Below are positions 46,779-55,931 of a DNA stretch of 64,000 nt, piece after piece. A program made the translations under genes and the position numbers. How positions within the stretch are numbered: position 1 is the stretch's first letter; each line of letters starts with the position of its first letter. This DNA comes from Pseudochelatococcus contaminans (GTDB lineage: Bacteria; Pseudomonadota; Alphaproteobacteria; Rhizobiales; Beijerinckiaceae), in contig NZ_JACICC010000007.1 in the NCBI RefSeq assembly GCF_014195635.1, positions 1 through 64,000 of the forward strand. Direction: 5' to 3'. The notes below the pieces were generated by a model. It was not told the DNA's origin. It ran no database searches and saw only the letters and a list, made by a program, of their open reading frames with translations.

Positions 46779-48457
46779 TGAGCGCGATCGTAACAACAGA
46801 CCTGCCGCGCGGAAAAGTCAGCAACAGGATCAGGCTTGGTGTCCTTCTGCCGACGATCATCGTCGGCATCCCGCTGATTGTGTTTGTTCTCTACCCGCTG
46901 GTGCAGATACTTGGCCGTTCCTTTTCCACCCGCGATGGCTTTGGATTCGGCAATTACGCCGCAATGCTCGGCAACGAACGGTTCGTGCGCATCACCTATA
47001 ATTCCGTCGACATGACGCTGACGAGCACGGTGCTGGCTGTCGTCCTGGCATACGTCTTTGCCTATGCGATCCAACGCTCGACGCTTCCGGCGCGGGGGCT
47101 TTTCCGAATGATCGCGGTGCTCCCCCTGTTTGCGCCCTCGCTGGTGCAGGCGCAGGGGCTCGTGCTGCTGTTCGGGCGCAACGGCATTATCAACCGCACT
47201 TTCGGGCTCGGCATTGATATTTACGGCTATTGGGGCATCGTGATCGCATCGGTGCTTTATGTCTTTCCCTATGCCTTCCTGATCCTCTCGGCCGCGCTGG
47301 CCGTCGCGGATGCACGGCTTTATGAAAGCGCGCAGATGCTGGGGGCGTCGAAATGGCGCGCGTTCCGCACGGTCACGCTGCCGGCGACGCGATATGGCAT
47401 CGCGGCAGCGGTGTTCGTTTGTTTCACGCTGGTGATCACCGATTTCGGCAATCCGATGGTGATTGGCGGCGACTATACCGTGCTGGCGTCGGAGGTGTAC
47501 AATCAGGTCATCGGGCAGGCGAACTTCGAGATGGGCAGCGTCATCGGCATGGTCCTGCTTATTCCGGCTGCCATCGCGGCGATCACGGAAAAGTACATCA
47601 GCGCCCGGCAGCATGCGCTCATCAGCGAACAGTCCAAACCGCTGATACCCCGGCCGGACCGCACCCGGGATACTCTGCTGGGGTTGGTTGTCGGTATGAT
47701 TTCGGTGGCTATCGTTGCCGTGATGGCCGTGGTGGTGTTCGCCAGTTTCGTGCATCTGTGGCCGTATCGCATGGACTTTTCGCTGCGCCACTACGCCTTT
47801 GACGTGCAGAATGGCATCCAGCCGTTATGGAACTCCATCTGGATATCGCTCATGGCGGCTGGCGTCGGCGTTGTCGTGGTGACGGCTGCCGCCTATGTCG
47901 TCGAGAAATTTGCCTCGCCCGCGACGCGGCTTCTGTATTTCCTTGCCATCCTGCCAGCGGCTGTGCCGGGCATGGTGCTGGGACTTGGCTACATTCTGGC
48001 GTTCAACAATCCATCAAACCCTGTCTACGCCATCTATGGCACGCTGTTCATCATTGCGGTCGCCAATGTCTATTACTACCATGCACAGGGCTTTCTCATC
48101 TCCAGCACCAGTATGAAGCAGATCAGTAATCGCTTCGACGAGGCATCGGCGACACTCGGCGGCGGTCGTTTTCACACCTTTGTCAAGGTGACGTTGCCGC
48201 TGATGCTGCCTACGATCGTGGGCGTAGCGGTGTTTTTCTTCATGCGTTCGATGGTGACGCTCTCAGCCGTGATCTTCCTTGTCACACCTCATACGCAGGT
48301 GGCCGCTGTGTCCGTTCTTTATCTTCAGGATCGCGGAGCGACCAATCAGGCTGCGGCATTCTCGGTCTGCATCGTGGCTACCGTGGTGGTGGCTCTGCTT
48401 GCCGCCCGCTTGCTGCTGAACATCTTCGGCTATCGCAAGATGCCGCTGATCCGCTGA
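46775..48457 (+). CDS. Fused two-domain ABC permease (PhnU2/FbpB type)
   Basis: This is a 560-residue inner-membrane protein with about 12 helices forming two tandem BPD_transp_1 units. EAA-like loops appear at ESAQMLGASKWRAFRTVTLP in the first half and DEASATLGGGRFHTFVKVTLP-like sequence in the second. Fused permeases of this length are usual in the putative 2-aminoethylphosphonate importers and in Fbp iron importers. The start overlaps the ATPase stop. It is the last intact gene before a relic junction. Confidence 0.88.
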   Translation: MMSAIVTTDLPRGKVSNRIRLGVLLPTIIVGIPLIVFVLYPLVQILGRSFSTRDGFGFGNYAAMLGNERFVRITYNSVDMTLTSTVLAVVLAYVFAYAIQRSTLPARGLFRMIAVLPLFAPSLVQAQGLVLLFGRNGIINRTFGLGIDIYGYWGIVIASVLYVFPYAFLILSAALAVADARLYESAQMLGASKWRAFRTVTLPATRYGIAAAVFVCFTLVITDFGNPMVIGGDYTVLASEVYNQVIGQANFEMGSVIGMVLLIPAAIAAITEKYISARQHALISEQSKPLIPRPDRTRDTLLGLVVGMISVAIVAVMAVVVFASFVHLWPYRMDFSLRHYAFDVQNGIQPLWNSIWISLMAAGVGVVVVTAAAYVVEKFASPATRLLYFLAILPAAVPGMVLGLGYILAFNNPSNPVYAIYGTLFIIAVANVYYYHAQGFLISSTSMKQISNRFDEASATLGGGRFHTFVKVTLPLMLPTIVGVAVFFFMRSMVTLSAVIFLVTPHTQVAAVSVLYLQDRGATNQAAAFSVCIVATVVVALLAARLLLNIFGYRKMPLIR

Positions 48458-48481
48458 AACAGCCGGCGCGCGTCCGCCTGA

Positions 48482-48594
48482 GCCTACCTCACCTCCGACA
48501 CCGTGTTCGGCGTCAAGGAAGCCTTCGTTGCACCTTTCCAGAAGGGAGCGCCCCTTGACGCTGTCGCTGGCCTGACCAGGGGATATGAATTTTG
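48482..48594 (+). pseudogene. Possible ring-cleaving dioxygenase C-terminal scrap
   Basis: The frame reads AYLTSDTVFGVKEAFVAPFQ then KGAPLDAVAGLTRGYEF. YxxSDxVFGVK is reminiscent of the C-terminal part of intradiol (hydroxyquinol-type) dioxygenases. There is no start, and it runs straight into an IS5-type fragment at about 48595. The match rests on a few residues only. Confidence 0.35.
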
Positions 48595-48966
48595 GTGTTC
48601 CATCCGCCTCTGGATTTGCCGATGGCCTACGGCCCTCTTTTTTGAGAGCCCCGTAGCGTCGGGGTGTACCTTGATGTGGGTGCTGTCCAGACCAGGGCAC
48701 TCGACGCGGATGACAATCAGGCACTGGTGCTGAAGCGATTCAAAAATCCGGTCGAGAATTCCCTTTTCGGCCCATCGGCGAAGCCGCATCTAGATGGTGT
48801 GCCAATTGCCGTACTCTTTCGGCAGGCGGTGCCACTTGCAGCCATTCTCCGCAATATAGAGCAAGGCATCAAGCAAGCGCCTGCTATCGATTTTCACGTT
48901 GCAGCGCTGCAGCGGCAGGAACTGAGACAGCACCGCATATTGAGCATCCGTCAGTTTTGTTCAAAA
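48595..48966 (-). pseudogene. IS5-family transposase fragment
   Basis: The minus-strand frame begins KLTDAQYAVLSQFLPLQRC and continues LYIAENGCKWHRLPKEYGNW with HTI, then an in-frame TAG (48790-48792), then MRLRRWAEKGILDRIFESLQ. This is the N-terminal half of an IS5-type transposase. It loses homology near 48600, and the catalytic C-terminal part is missing. Confidence 0.8.
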
Positions 48967-48986
48967 TGATAGCCGGCGCATTACGC

Positions 48987-50174
48987 TCACCATTGCCACA
49001 GGGCCGTGATCGGCAGGGCATATAGTTTTTCGCCGAAGGGGGTGATCCTGTCATGATCATGCAGCACGACCCCTCGCACGAACCTGTCGCCTGGCGCTTC
49101 CTGCAACTGGCGCAAGCCGCGGAAGTCCTGGGCGCGCACGGTGGCGGAGGTCTTGACTTCAACCCCGACCACACGTCCGCGGCGGTCTTCCAGAACGATA
49201 TCAACCTCGTCCCGATCCTTGGTGCGATAGTGTGAGAATGCCGCCCGCGTTCCCGACCAGGAGGCCAGCTTGAGCAGTTCGGAAAAAATGAAGCTCTCCA
49301 GCAAAGCGCCGAAGTGCGTGCGATCGGCCCTGATATTGTCATTGTCTGTGCCGCGCAGAGCAGCGAGCAGGCCGCTATCCAGAAAATGCAGCTTCGGCGT
49401 CTTGATCAGCCGGCTCAGCCGGTTTGATGACCACGGGGGAAGGGTGTGCACCAAATAAAGCCGTTCGAGGATGGCACATATTTCTGTGCGGTCACATTCG
49501 ACAGCCCGAGCGCCGCTCCGAATCTCGAATAGTTCACCAACTTGCCCGGCGTGCTCGGCCAGAACGTTGAGCAATTGTGGCATCCGCTCCAACTGGTCGA
49601 TGTTGGCGATGTCCCTGACGTCGCGATTGAGAATGAGAGCCACGTAATCCTCAAGCCATCTCTGTCGCCGCGGCAAGCTGGCGCGGCGCAGGGCCTCGGG
49701 ATAGCCACCGCTGAGAACGATGGAAATCAAATCCTCTCCGGTCTGCGCATCGCCTGAAAATATCGGAAGAGACGCTTCGAACAGGCGATCCAGAAATGCT
49801 CCCTTTCCTTGCCGGATTTCCGACTGCGCCAAAGGTAGCAGCGGGATGATGGCCATGCGCCCGGCGAGGGAATCGGCAATGACCGGAATGGTCGCCAGAT
49901 TAGCGGAGCCGGTCAGCAGAAACCGCCCCGGCCGCTGATCCCGATCGATGCTTTCCTTGATGACCAGCATCAACTCCGGCACACGCTGGATCTCGTCAAT
50001 GATCGCCGTATCGAAGCCGCGAACGAAGCCGACGGGATCTGTGTGCGCCGCTTCGAGTGTGCCGATGTCGTCGAGGGTCACATAAGGACGTCCCTCATGT
50101 GCAAGTTGCCTGGCAAGTGTTGTCTTGCCGGCCTGACGCGGCCCGGCGATCAGCACAACGCGCGTATCCGCCAT
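48987..50174 (-). CDS. AAA_14 / DUF4143 ATPase
   Basis: This protein has 395 residues from the first ATG. Walker A GPRQAGKTT comes only eight residues in, Walker B IIDEIQRVPEL and sensor LLTGSANL follow, and the C-terminal DUF4143 domain contains VDIVLEDRRGRVVGVEVKTS, a nuclease-like D...ExK pattern. Family members normally begin about 15 residues earlier. Here the in-frame DNA upstream still reads LIERKIRPHVDGA, but I see no ATG, GTG or TTG to start it. The true start may be non-canonical or lost. Function is unsettled; such ATPases are common in islands. Confidence 0.75.
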   Translation of the reverse strand: MADTRVVLIAGPRQAGKTTLARQLAHEGRPYVTLDDIGTLEAAHTDPVGFVRGFDTAIIDEIQRVPELMLVIKESIDRDQRPGRFLLTGSANLATIPVIADSLAGRMAIIPLLPLAQSEIRQGKGAFLDRLFEASLPIFSGDAQTGEDLISIVLSGGYPEALRRASLPRRQRWLEDYVALILNRDVRDIANIDQLERMPQLLNVLAEHAGQVGELFEIRSGARAVECDRTEICAILERLYLVHTLPPWSSNRLSRLIKTPKLHFLDSGLLAALRGTDNDNIRADRTHFGALLESFIFSELLKLASWSGTRAAFSHYRTKDRDEVDIVLEDRRGRVVGVEVKTSATVRAQDFRGLRQLQEAPGDRFVRGVVLHDHDRITPFGEKLYALPITALWQW

Positions 50175-50494
50175 CGCTCCGTCGACGTGCGGTCGGATTT
50201 TTCGCTCGATCAGTGGGTGGGCAGAAATCGTGGCCGTGCTTATCCGACGGTTATTAATAGATATACCATCTGATTTAAAGTTATACGTCGTCCAATTTAT
50301 GCTTCATGCTCGATCCTCCTCACATTAAAGCGAGTTTGGTCTTCACGGAAAGCACAACGAGCCTCAATCTATATAATGGATGGGAGCGTCCTGTACGCAA
50401 CTAGATAAAATTGTATCCAATATCTGGTCGGCACACAAATGGCACATGAGATAGTGTCGTTTATTGAAAAATAAGGGAAAAATATTCGTTTCCT
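50175..50494. other. Intergenic region before the tRNA fragment
   Basis: AT-rich, with no gene recognised. It contains the readable but start-less N-terminal extension of the AAA_14 gene (about 50175-50230). A CACAAATGGCACATGA run near 50435 recalls the GGCACATGAAACAG seen in both 345-bp repeats. Confidence 0.35.
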
Positions 50495-50542
50495 TCAGGC
50501 TCATAACCTGAAGGCCGCAGGTTCAAATCCTGCTCCACAACC
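50495..50542 (+). repeat. tRNA-fMet fragment, likely attachment-site remnant
   Basis: Bases 50495-50533 are identical to tRNA-fMet positions 46-84 (39 bases covering the anticodon arm, variable loop and T arm). After that it reads TCCACAACCA where the tRNA has CCCCGCAACCA. It cannot fold into a full tRNA because the D arm and 5' acceptor strand are missing. It marks one end of an element that once used the tRNA as its target. Confidence 0.88.
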
Positions 50543-50570
50543 AAAAATATGCAATGATGTCAGTATGATA

Positions 50571-50590
50571 AAGCCTCCTCCGGGAGGATT
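50571..50590 (+). terminator. Terminator-like hairpin after the tRNA fragment
   Basis: The stem CCTCC / GGAGG lies in the same place relative to the tRNA end as the hairpins at 17874 and 61994. AAAGCCTCC closely matches the left arm of the 61994 hairpin, so this flank derives from a tRNA-fMet downstream region. Confidence 0.6.
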
Positions 50591-50762
50591 TCCGCGTTCT
50601 ACAACAAACCCGTGGAAGCGCACTGGAAGCACCAGAAAGAAAGCCATGGCGAAGTAAAGCCGGATAGGCACGGTTACACTTTGGCTCTGATTGTGATAAA
50701 AATGATACAACAATACAAGCGCGCCAAGCTGGAAGCACACTGAAATTGGGGCGGTAAGCTGT

Positions 50763-50945
50763 TCACGAAATAGACGGCGGCTTGACGTGCAGCGTGCTGG
50801 CGATATCAACCTGGGCCGCGCCGACGATCGGGCGTAGTTCGCGCAGGCTCTCGACCTCTTGCTTCAGTTCCTGATATCGTTCTTCGATCATTTCCTGACG
50901 TTCGGGCGGAAGGTCGGCGATAATCTCATTCAAAGTTCGGCCCAT
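50763..50945 (-). pseudogene. XRE-type antitoxin, truncated
   Basis: Sixty residues from MGRTLNEIIADLPPERQEMI lead to VGAAQVDIASTLHVKPPSIS and then a chance stop. The family continues with the second helix of the helix-turn-helix and a further 40 or so residues, all missing. It is cut at about 50770, close to the tRNA fragment. No partner toxin is seen upstream. Confidence 0.72.
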
Positions 50946-51607
50946 GTCACTACTCTCCGTATGATCGTGCTTTCTGGAAACCTTTCGAAGGAGGAGATTC
51001 CTTTGCAAGGCGTCAATGAGCCCAATAAGCCGTACAAGCTACATAGCCTCCATGTTATATTGCCGTCAACAGGCGGTCTGCCGTCTGCACTTATCGGCAG
51101 CCGTTAGGTACCCTTAGCCACAAGCTGAAACTGGTGATTGGCGACAAAGCGCCTCGAAACCCATATCGGTCCTGCTCGCCAAACATGCAGAGCGGTGCGC
51201 TCCGCGCTCCCAAATGCGTCGTCAGAAAAGCGGCTGTCCTTCGCAAAAAGCCGATATCTATTAGACGTATCTGAGGATCAACCAATTTCTTCGACGTACG
51301 TGTTCGAATCCCACCAGATCCGCCAAACCCGCCGATTTCCCTCTATGGCCCGATATTGCCGCCGATCACCGCACACCACCATGCGGCATAGCGAACCGCC
51401 GATTCCACGCTATTGCCCGATATTTCCATGCCCCAGGCCGGTAGTCCGGCAGCTTTGGGGCGCATTGCTGCCAAGCTCGTTGCCCCGATGGACGGCAGCT
51501 TTCCCAACGTAGTCGCCAAGACCTGTCAATCCGGTTTCCACCCCATCGCAGCCGTTGTCAGGCGAATTGCTCATGGGACATCTTGGCGCAATTGATTGGC
51601 TGTCACG
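50946..51607. other. Gene-poor stretch with a tRNA T-arm-like scrap
   Basis: No supported gene is seen. Bases 51301-51325 read TGTTCGAATCCCACCAGATC then CGCCA, like the T arm and 3' end of a different tRNA (Ser-like), but the rest of a tRNA is absent. It could be another integration scar. Confidence 0.3.
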
Positions 51608-51823
51608 TCACTGTCGGTTGATGCGCTCTTGTTCAACGGCCTGTTCGAGAATTCGCCGGTAGCCGATCTTCGTCATCCACTGCGCGCGCGCAAGATGGCT
51701 CTCCCAGCATCTGCGGGATCGCATTTCCTCGGCATCCGGGTCGCGGTGCAGGACGATCCGAGTCACCTCGGTCCAGTCCGCGCCTTCCGCATTGGTGTAT
51801 CGACCCAGTGAAACTCTGCTCAT
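51608..51823 (-). CDS. DUF2285-like small DNA-binding protein
   Basis: This is 71 residues beginning MSRVSLGRY. ADWTEVTRIVLHRDPDAEEM and SHLARAQWMTKIGYRRIL match the DUF2285 helical domain found in regulators of rhizobial integrative conjugative elements. No conjugation genes are nearby, so it is probably a leftover of a larger element. It may have lost its N terminus. Confidence 0.6.
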   Translation of the reverse strand: MSRVSLGRYTNAEGADWTEVTRIVLHRDPDAEEMRSRRCWESHLARAQWMTKIGYRRILEQAVEQERINRQ

Positions 51824-51844
51824 GCTACAAGGGAGAAGGTAGCG

Positions 51845-52213
51845 ATGAGTGTAACTATGGACGACAGCATCAAACGCTGGACGGCGAAGCGCAAAACCGC
51901 GCTGGTGATCGAAATCATTCAGGGCAAGACCACGGTGGCTGAGGCCAGCCGGTCCTTCGAGCTGTCGCCCGCCGAGATTGAGGGGTGGGTTGAAGACGCC
52001 AAGCGGGGAATGGAGAATTCTCTGCGGGCGAACCCGCTCGACATCCGCGAGCAATATGAGAAGCAGCTGAAGGATCTTCAGGAGGCCTATGGCGAAGCCA
52101 TGCTGGAGCTGCGCGCACGAAAAAAATTCCAGGCCCTGATGGATGCTCTGGATCATTTGTCGTCCGCCGCATCCAGCAGGGCCTTCTCGCTGAGGGCATC
52201 AAGGTGCCCCTGA
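51845..52213 (+). CDS. IS3-family transposase OrfA
   Basis: The relevant 95 or so residues (MDDSIKRWTAKRKTALVIEI, then TTVAEASRSFELSPAEIEGW and EDAKRGMENSLRANPLDIRE) form a helix-turn-helix followed by a coiled coil, as in IS3 OrfA proteins. AGAAGG lies upstream of the ATG. The in-frame tail after LRARKK is beyond the slippery run and is probably not biologically relevant. Confidence 0.8.
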   Translation: MSVTMDDSIKRWTAKRKTALVIEIIQGKTTVAEASRSFELSPAEIEGWVEDAKRGMENSLRANPLDIREQYEKQLKDLQEAYGEAMLELRARKKFQALMDALDHLSSAASSRAFSLRASRCP

Positions 52214-52980
52214 CCAAGCTTTGTGCCTGGTTTGGGGTGTCGCGCCGGACGGTGTATTACCGGCCAACCAAGGCGGCTGCGAAGGTCGATCCGCGCTTTT
52301 CTGAGCCGATCAAGGCCATGATCGAGCAGGAACCGTCCTTTGGCTACAGGACCGTGGCCTAGCTTCTGGGGTTCAATAAAAACACGGTTCAACGGATCTT
52401 TCAGCTCAAGGGCTGGCAGGTGCGCAAATGACCCATCGGGATGCGGCCGCGGATTGAGGCGATCCCGTCCGTAGCCAAAGCTCCCAATGAGCGCTGGTCG
52501 ACCGACATGTGCCGGATCTGGGCCGGGCGGGATGGCTGGACCACACTGGCCCTGGTCATCGATTGCCATACCCGCGAGTTGTTGGGGTGGCATCTGTCGC
52601 GCTCCGGCAAGGCCACGACCGCAGCCAGTGCGTTGGAGCATGCGCTGATTACCCGGTTCGGCACTTTGGGTCGGGTGCCGAAGGAGTTCCTGCTGAGGTC
52701 GGACAACGGGCTCGTTTTTACCAGCCGAAAGTTCACAGCGCTGGTCCGAAGCTACGGCCTGAAGCAGGAGTTTATCACACCCCACTGCCCGCAACAGAAT
52801 GGCATGGTGGAGCGCGTGATCCGGACATTGAAAAAGCAATGCGTCCATCGCCAACGCTTCGACAGCATCCAGCATGCAACACGCGCTATCGGTGACTGGA
52901 TCAGCTTTTACAACAACCGCCGCCCTCACCAGGCGCTTGCCATGCGCACACCTGCCGAGGCATTCAAATTAGCAGCTTAA
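52119..52980 (+). pseudogene. IS3-family transposase OrfB, two nonsense codons
   Basis: The -1 frame after the A7 run reads VVRRIQQGLLAEGIKVPLTK and VSRRTVYYRPTKAA, then TVA-stop-LLGFN (TAG at 52360-52362, expected TGG) and QVRK-stop-PIGMRPRIEA (TGA at 52429-52431, expected CGA). The rve/DDE domain is complete after that: STDMCRIWAGRDGW, LRSDNGLVF and QQNGMVERVIRTLKKQ. No functional transposase can be made. Confidence 0.85.
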
Positions 52981-53009
52981 CCTGAGCAGATTCCGCTGGG
53001 TCATTACAA

Positions 53010-53357
53010 TCATGCTTTTTTAAGAATCCGCAGTTCCAGCGCCTGTTCGGCGACGACTTCCTTGAGATCATGAGCCTCTCTGCGCAGCACTTTTACCTCG
53101 TCGCTGGTGGCGGCACGGGCCGTGTCGCCAGTCAGCCGCTTCTTGCCGGCTTCAAGGAATTCCTTCGACCAGTTGTAATAAAGGCTCTCGGCGATCCCCT
53201 CGCGCTGGCACAGCGCGGCGATCGATTCCTCGCCACGCAGGCCTTCCAGCACAATGCGGATCTTCTCCTCCGCGCCATACTGCTTGCGGGTCGCTCGGCG
53301 GATGTCCTTGATGACCTGTTCCGCAGGTGCTTTCCCTGTCCCGGATTTCTGTCTCAT
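53010..53357 (-). pseudogene. Second IS3-type OrfA, cut at its end
   Basis: This is 115 residues, with IRRATRKQYGAEEKIRIVLE followed by ESIAALCQREGIAESLYYNW and a leucine-zipper-like tail ending LELRILKKA. It is a HTH_Tnp_1-type OrfA. The family normally continues a few residues past LKK into the frameshift site and orfB. Here the DNA changes immediately after 53010 into the neighbouring IS, so its orfB has been lost. The orfB C terminus of a compatible IS lies at 60224-60665. Confidence 0.75.
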
Positions 53358-53449
53358 CTTTGCACCTTTGAAAGGCTACGATGAACCAGAAATCCTCCGT
53401 TCTCAGTTAAGCCACTTTGGTCCAATCAGAGCTGACGACGGACAAGCTA

Positions 53450-54265
53450 CTATGAAGGCCCCTTATCCAATGGCGACCCCATTGCAGCCTGGGCTTCCTC
53501 TGCCTTTGCCGGCCCGCGCAGGAAACGTGCCACAAGGACGGCAACGACGACACCAATTGCCGATCCTAACGGGTACACCCAATAAGTCGAAAGATCCCCG
53601 CGGGCAAGATTGGGGCCGAAGGCTCGTGCCGGATTGAACGCGGCGCCGTCATAAGGCCCACCCATCGTTCCCGCGGCCATGACATAGGCCCCTACCGCGA
53701 TCGGAATGGCGGAGCCGACCAGCTTTGGGCCATCGGCCATGCTGAGCACCACCAGCACCATGCCGAAAGTGAGGATCGCCTCCAGTATGACCGCTCCCCA
53801 CAACTGCCCGGGCTGGGGGATTGTTGCGGCGAGATTGCCGCCATAGCCAAACAGCTCCGCCGCCGTGAGAGACCCGGCCGAAGCGGCAATGAACTGGACG
53901 ACGAAATAGGCTAGAGTCATCGGCCAGGTCATATCGCCGCGCAGGGTAAACCCGAGCGTCATCGCCGGATTGAAATGCGCGGAGATATCTCCCAGGCAAT
54001 AGACTGCCGCGACTAGCCACAGGGCGGACACCGCGGACAGGATGAAAGCAAACTGGTAGGGAGCCAATTCCGCTCCGCCGTTGGCAGCAAGAACCGCCGC
54101 TCCGCCAGAAAGAACGAAGGTCAAGCCGAAGCTGCCGATGAACTCGGCAACCAGCCGACGTGCCCGGTGATTGTCACTCTTCCAGTCGGCGGTAAACCGC
54201 GGCCCAACTTGCGAAGCGAGTGCGAAGCGGCCATAGGCCGCTTCATTGTCGTTATTGACGTTCAT
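53450..54265 (-). CDS. Aquaporin / MIP-family channel
   Basis: This is a 271-residue protein with six helices and two NPA half-helices: HFNPAMTLG and AFNPARAFGPNLARG. The ATG at 54265 follows CGAGGAG, while the frame extends 33 residues upstream. The N-terminal 30 residues are unusually long and polar. NPARAFGP favours an AqpZ-like water or small-solute channel. It lies 25 bp after fumC on the same strand, so the two are probably co-transcribed. Confidence 0.88.
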   Translation of the reverse strand: MNVNNDNEAAYGRFALASQVGPRFTADWKSDNHRARRLVAEFIGSFGLTFVLSGGAAVLAANGGAELAPYQFAFILSAVSALWLVAAVYCLGDISAHFNPAMTLGFTLRGDMTWPMTLAYFVVQFIAASAGSLTAAELFGYGGNLAATIPQPGQLWGAVILEAILTFGMVLVVLSMADGPKLVGSAIPIAVGAYVMAAGTMGGPYDGAAFNPARAFGPNLARGDLSTYWVYPLGSAIGVVVAVLVARFLRGPAKAEEAQAAMGSPLDKGPS

Positions 54266-54290
54266 GTTGACAGACTCCTCGTCGCTGAGA

Positions 54291-55688
54291 TTACGCCACG
54301 TAGGGAGAAACCATCTTCTTCGGATCGACGACCTTGTCGAATTCTGTCTCCGTGACGAAGCCAAGCTTGAGTGCGGCTTCCTTCAGCGTCAAATCGTTGT
54401 CCAGGGCGTAGTGGGCGATCTTCGAAGCCTTGTCATAGCCGATCACCGGCGACAGCGCCGTAACCAGCATCAGCGAACGCTCGACATATTCCTCGATCTT
54501 CTTGAGATTGGGCGTGGTGCCCTCGATGAGGAATTTTCGGAAATTGGTGGTGCTGTCCGTTATCAGCCGGATCGAATGCGTGATGTTGTAGATGATCAGC
54601 GGCTTGTACACGTTCATTTCGAGATAGCCGCTGGCGCCGCCAAAATTCACGGCAACGTCATTCGCGAACACCTGAGTGGCGACCATGGCCAGCGCCTCGC
54701 ACTGGGTGGGATTGACCTTTCCGGGCATGATCGACGAGCCGGGCTCATTTGCCGGAATGGATAGCTCGGCGAAGCCGGCACGCGGTCCGCACGACATGAG
54801 GCGGATGTCGTTGGCGATCTTGAACAGCGAAACAGCCAGCGTCTTCAGGGCGCCGGAGAGGCTCACCAAGGCGTTGTGCGCGCTCTGCACAGTGAACTTG
54901 TTAGGCGCGGTGACGAAGGGCAAGCCGGTCAGCGTGGCGATTTCGGCCGCCGAAGCCTCCGCGAAGCCCGGTGCGGAATTCAGGCCGGTGCCGACCGCCG
55001 TGCCGCCGAGGGCAAGACGGTAGACCCCTTTGAGAGCGGCGTCGATGGTGTCGAGATCGTCGGTCAGCAGGCCGGCATAACCGGACCATTCCTGGCCGAG
55101 CGTCAGCGGCGTGGCGTCCTGCATGTGCGTACGGCCGATCTTGACGATGTCCTTCCATTCCTCGGCCTTGGCGGCAATGGCATCGCGCAGCGCGGTGACG
55201 GCTGGAACGAGATCCTTCGTCACACCGATGGCGGCCGCGATATACATGGCCGACGGGAAGGAATCGTTCGATGACTGTGCCATGTTGACGTCGTCATTGG
55301 GATGCACGGGCGTCTTGCTGCCGAGCGCCGTGCCGGCAAGCTGGCAACAGCGGTTGGAGATGACCTCGTTGACATTCATGTTGAACTGCGTACCGCTGCC
55401 CGTCATCCAGACGTGAAGCGGGAACATGTCGCGATGCTGTCCGGCAAGGATTTCGTCGCAGACAGTCACGATCAGCTTGAACTTCTCATCCGCGAGGCGA
55501 CCATCCTTATGATTGGCGATCGCCGCCCCTTTTTTCAGGTAAGCATAGGAATCAATCATTTCACGCGGGATCAGATCTGGTCCGATCGAGAAATGCTCCA
55601 GAGAACGCTGTGTCTGCGCACCCCAAAGTTTATCCGCAGGAACATTCACCGTGCCGAGACTGTCAGACTCGGAGCGAAAATCTACCAT
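54291..55688 (-). CDS. fumC: Fumarate hydratase class II
   Basis: This protein has 465 residues from [12 protein letters not shown]; a GAGGA seven bases upstream supports this ATG over one five codons earlier. It interconverts fumarate and malate. The signature [16 protein letters not shown] is present, with [14 protein letters not shown] and [20 protein letters not shown] typical of the class II fumarase / aspartase superfamily; [14 protein letters not shown] favours fumarase. It lies downstream of the malic-enzyme gene on the same strand across 243 bp, forming a fumarate-malate-pyruvate pair. Confidence 0.93.
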   Translation of the reverse strand: MVDFRSESDSLGTVNVPADKLWGAQTQRSLEHFSIGPDLIPREMIDSYAYLKKGAAIANHKDGRLADEKFKLIVTVCDEILAGQHRDMFPLHVWMTGSGTQFNMNVNEVISNRCCQLAGTALGSKTPVHPNDDVNMAQSSNDSFPSAMYIAAAIGVTKDLVPAVTALRDAIAAKAEEWKDIVKIGRTHMQDATPLTLGQEWSGYAGLLTDDLDTIDAALKGVYRLALGGTAVGTGLNSAPGFAEASAAEIATLTGLPFVTAPNKFTVQSAHNALVSLSGALKTLAVSLFKIANDIRLMSCGPRAGFAELSIPANEPGSSIMPGKVNPTQCEALAMVATQVFANDVAVNFGGASGYLEMNVYKPLIIYNITHSIRLITDSTTNFRKFLIEGTTPNLKKIEEYVERSLMLVTALSPVIGYDKASKIAHYALDNDLTLKEAALKLGFVTETEFDKVVDPKKMVSPYVA

Positions 55689-55931
55689 TTCAGCTATCCT
55701 CATAGATTAGTCACCTCGCATTCATTAGAAATGCGAGGGTATTCGATTGATAAAAATGGACGCAAGCATCCATTGCGCGATAGAAAGTTTATTAGTCCAA
55801 TGCTAATACAATTATATTACATTGCATAGCTAAGGAAATATATTGATAAACATCATATATATATTTGTAAAAAATACCGTGGCTGCGTTTCCGAAGAGAT
55901 GCAGCCACAGCAACCGCTCATTGCTGGCGGA

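Larger units (their letters stand above)
51845..52980 (+). mobile_element. IS3-family insertion sequence, inactive
   Basis: It has two overlapping frames in the IS3 layout: orfA at 51845-52213 and orfB continuing in the -1 frame to 52980. The overlap carries A7 (52118-52124 region), the kind of slippery run IS3 elements use. orfB has two nonsense codons. The ends are not resolved: I did not find a clear terminal inverted repeat pair. Its right side abuts a truncated orfA of a second IS at about 53000. Confidence 0.75.

Noticed and set aside
46700-47791. 363-codon minus-strand frame opposite the fused permease
   Set aside because: Low-complexity Arg/His-rich shadow antisense to a membrane protein with clear loops.
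50859-51107. 82-codon plus-strand frame near the XRE relic, considered as its missing toxin
   Set aside because: On the wrong strand and overlapping the antitoxin; no RelE/HigB features.
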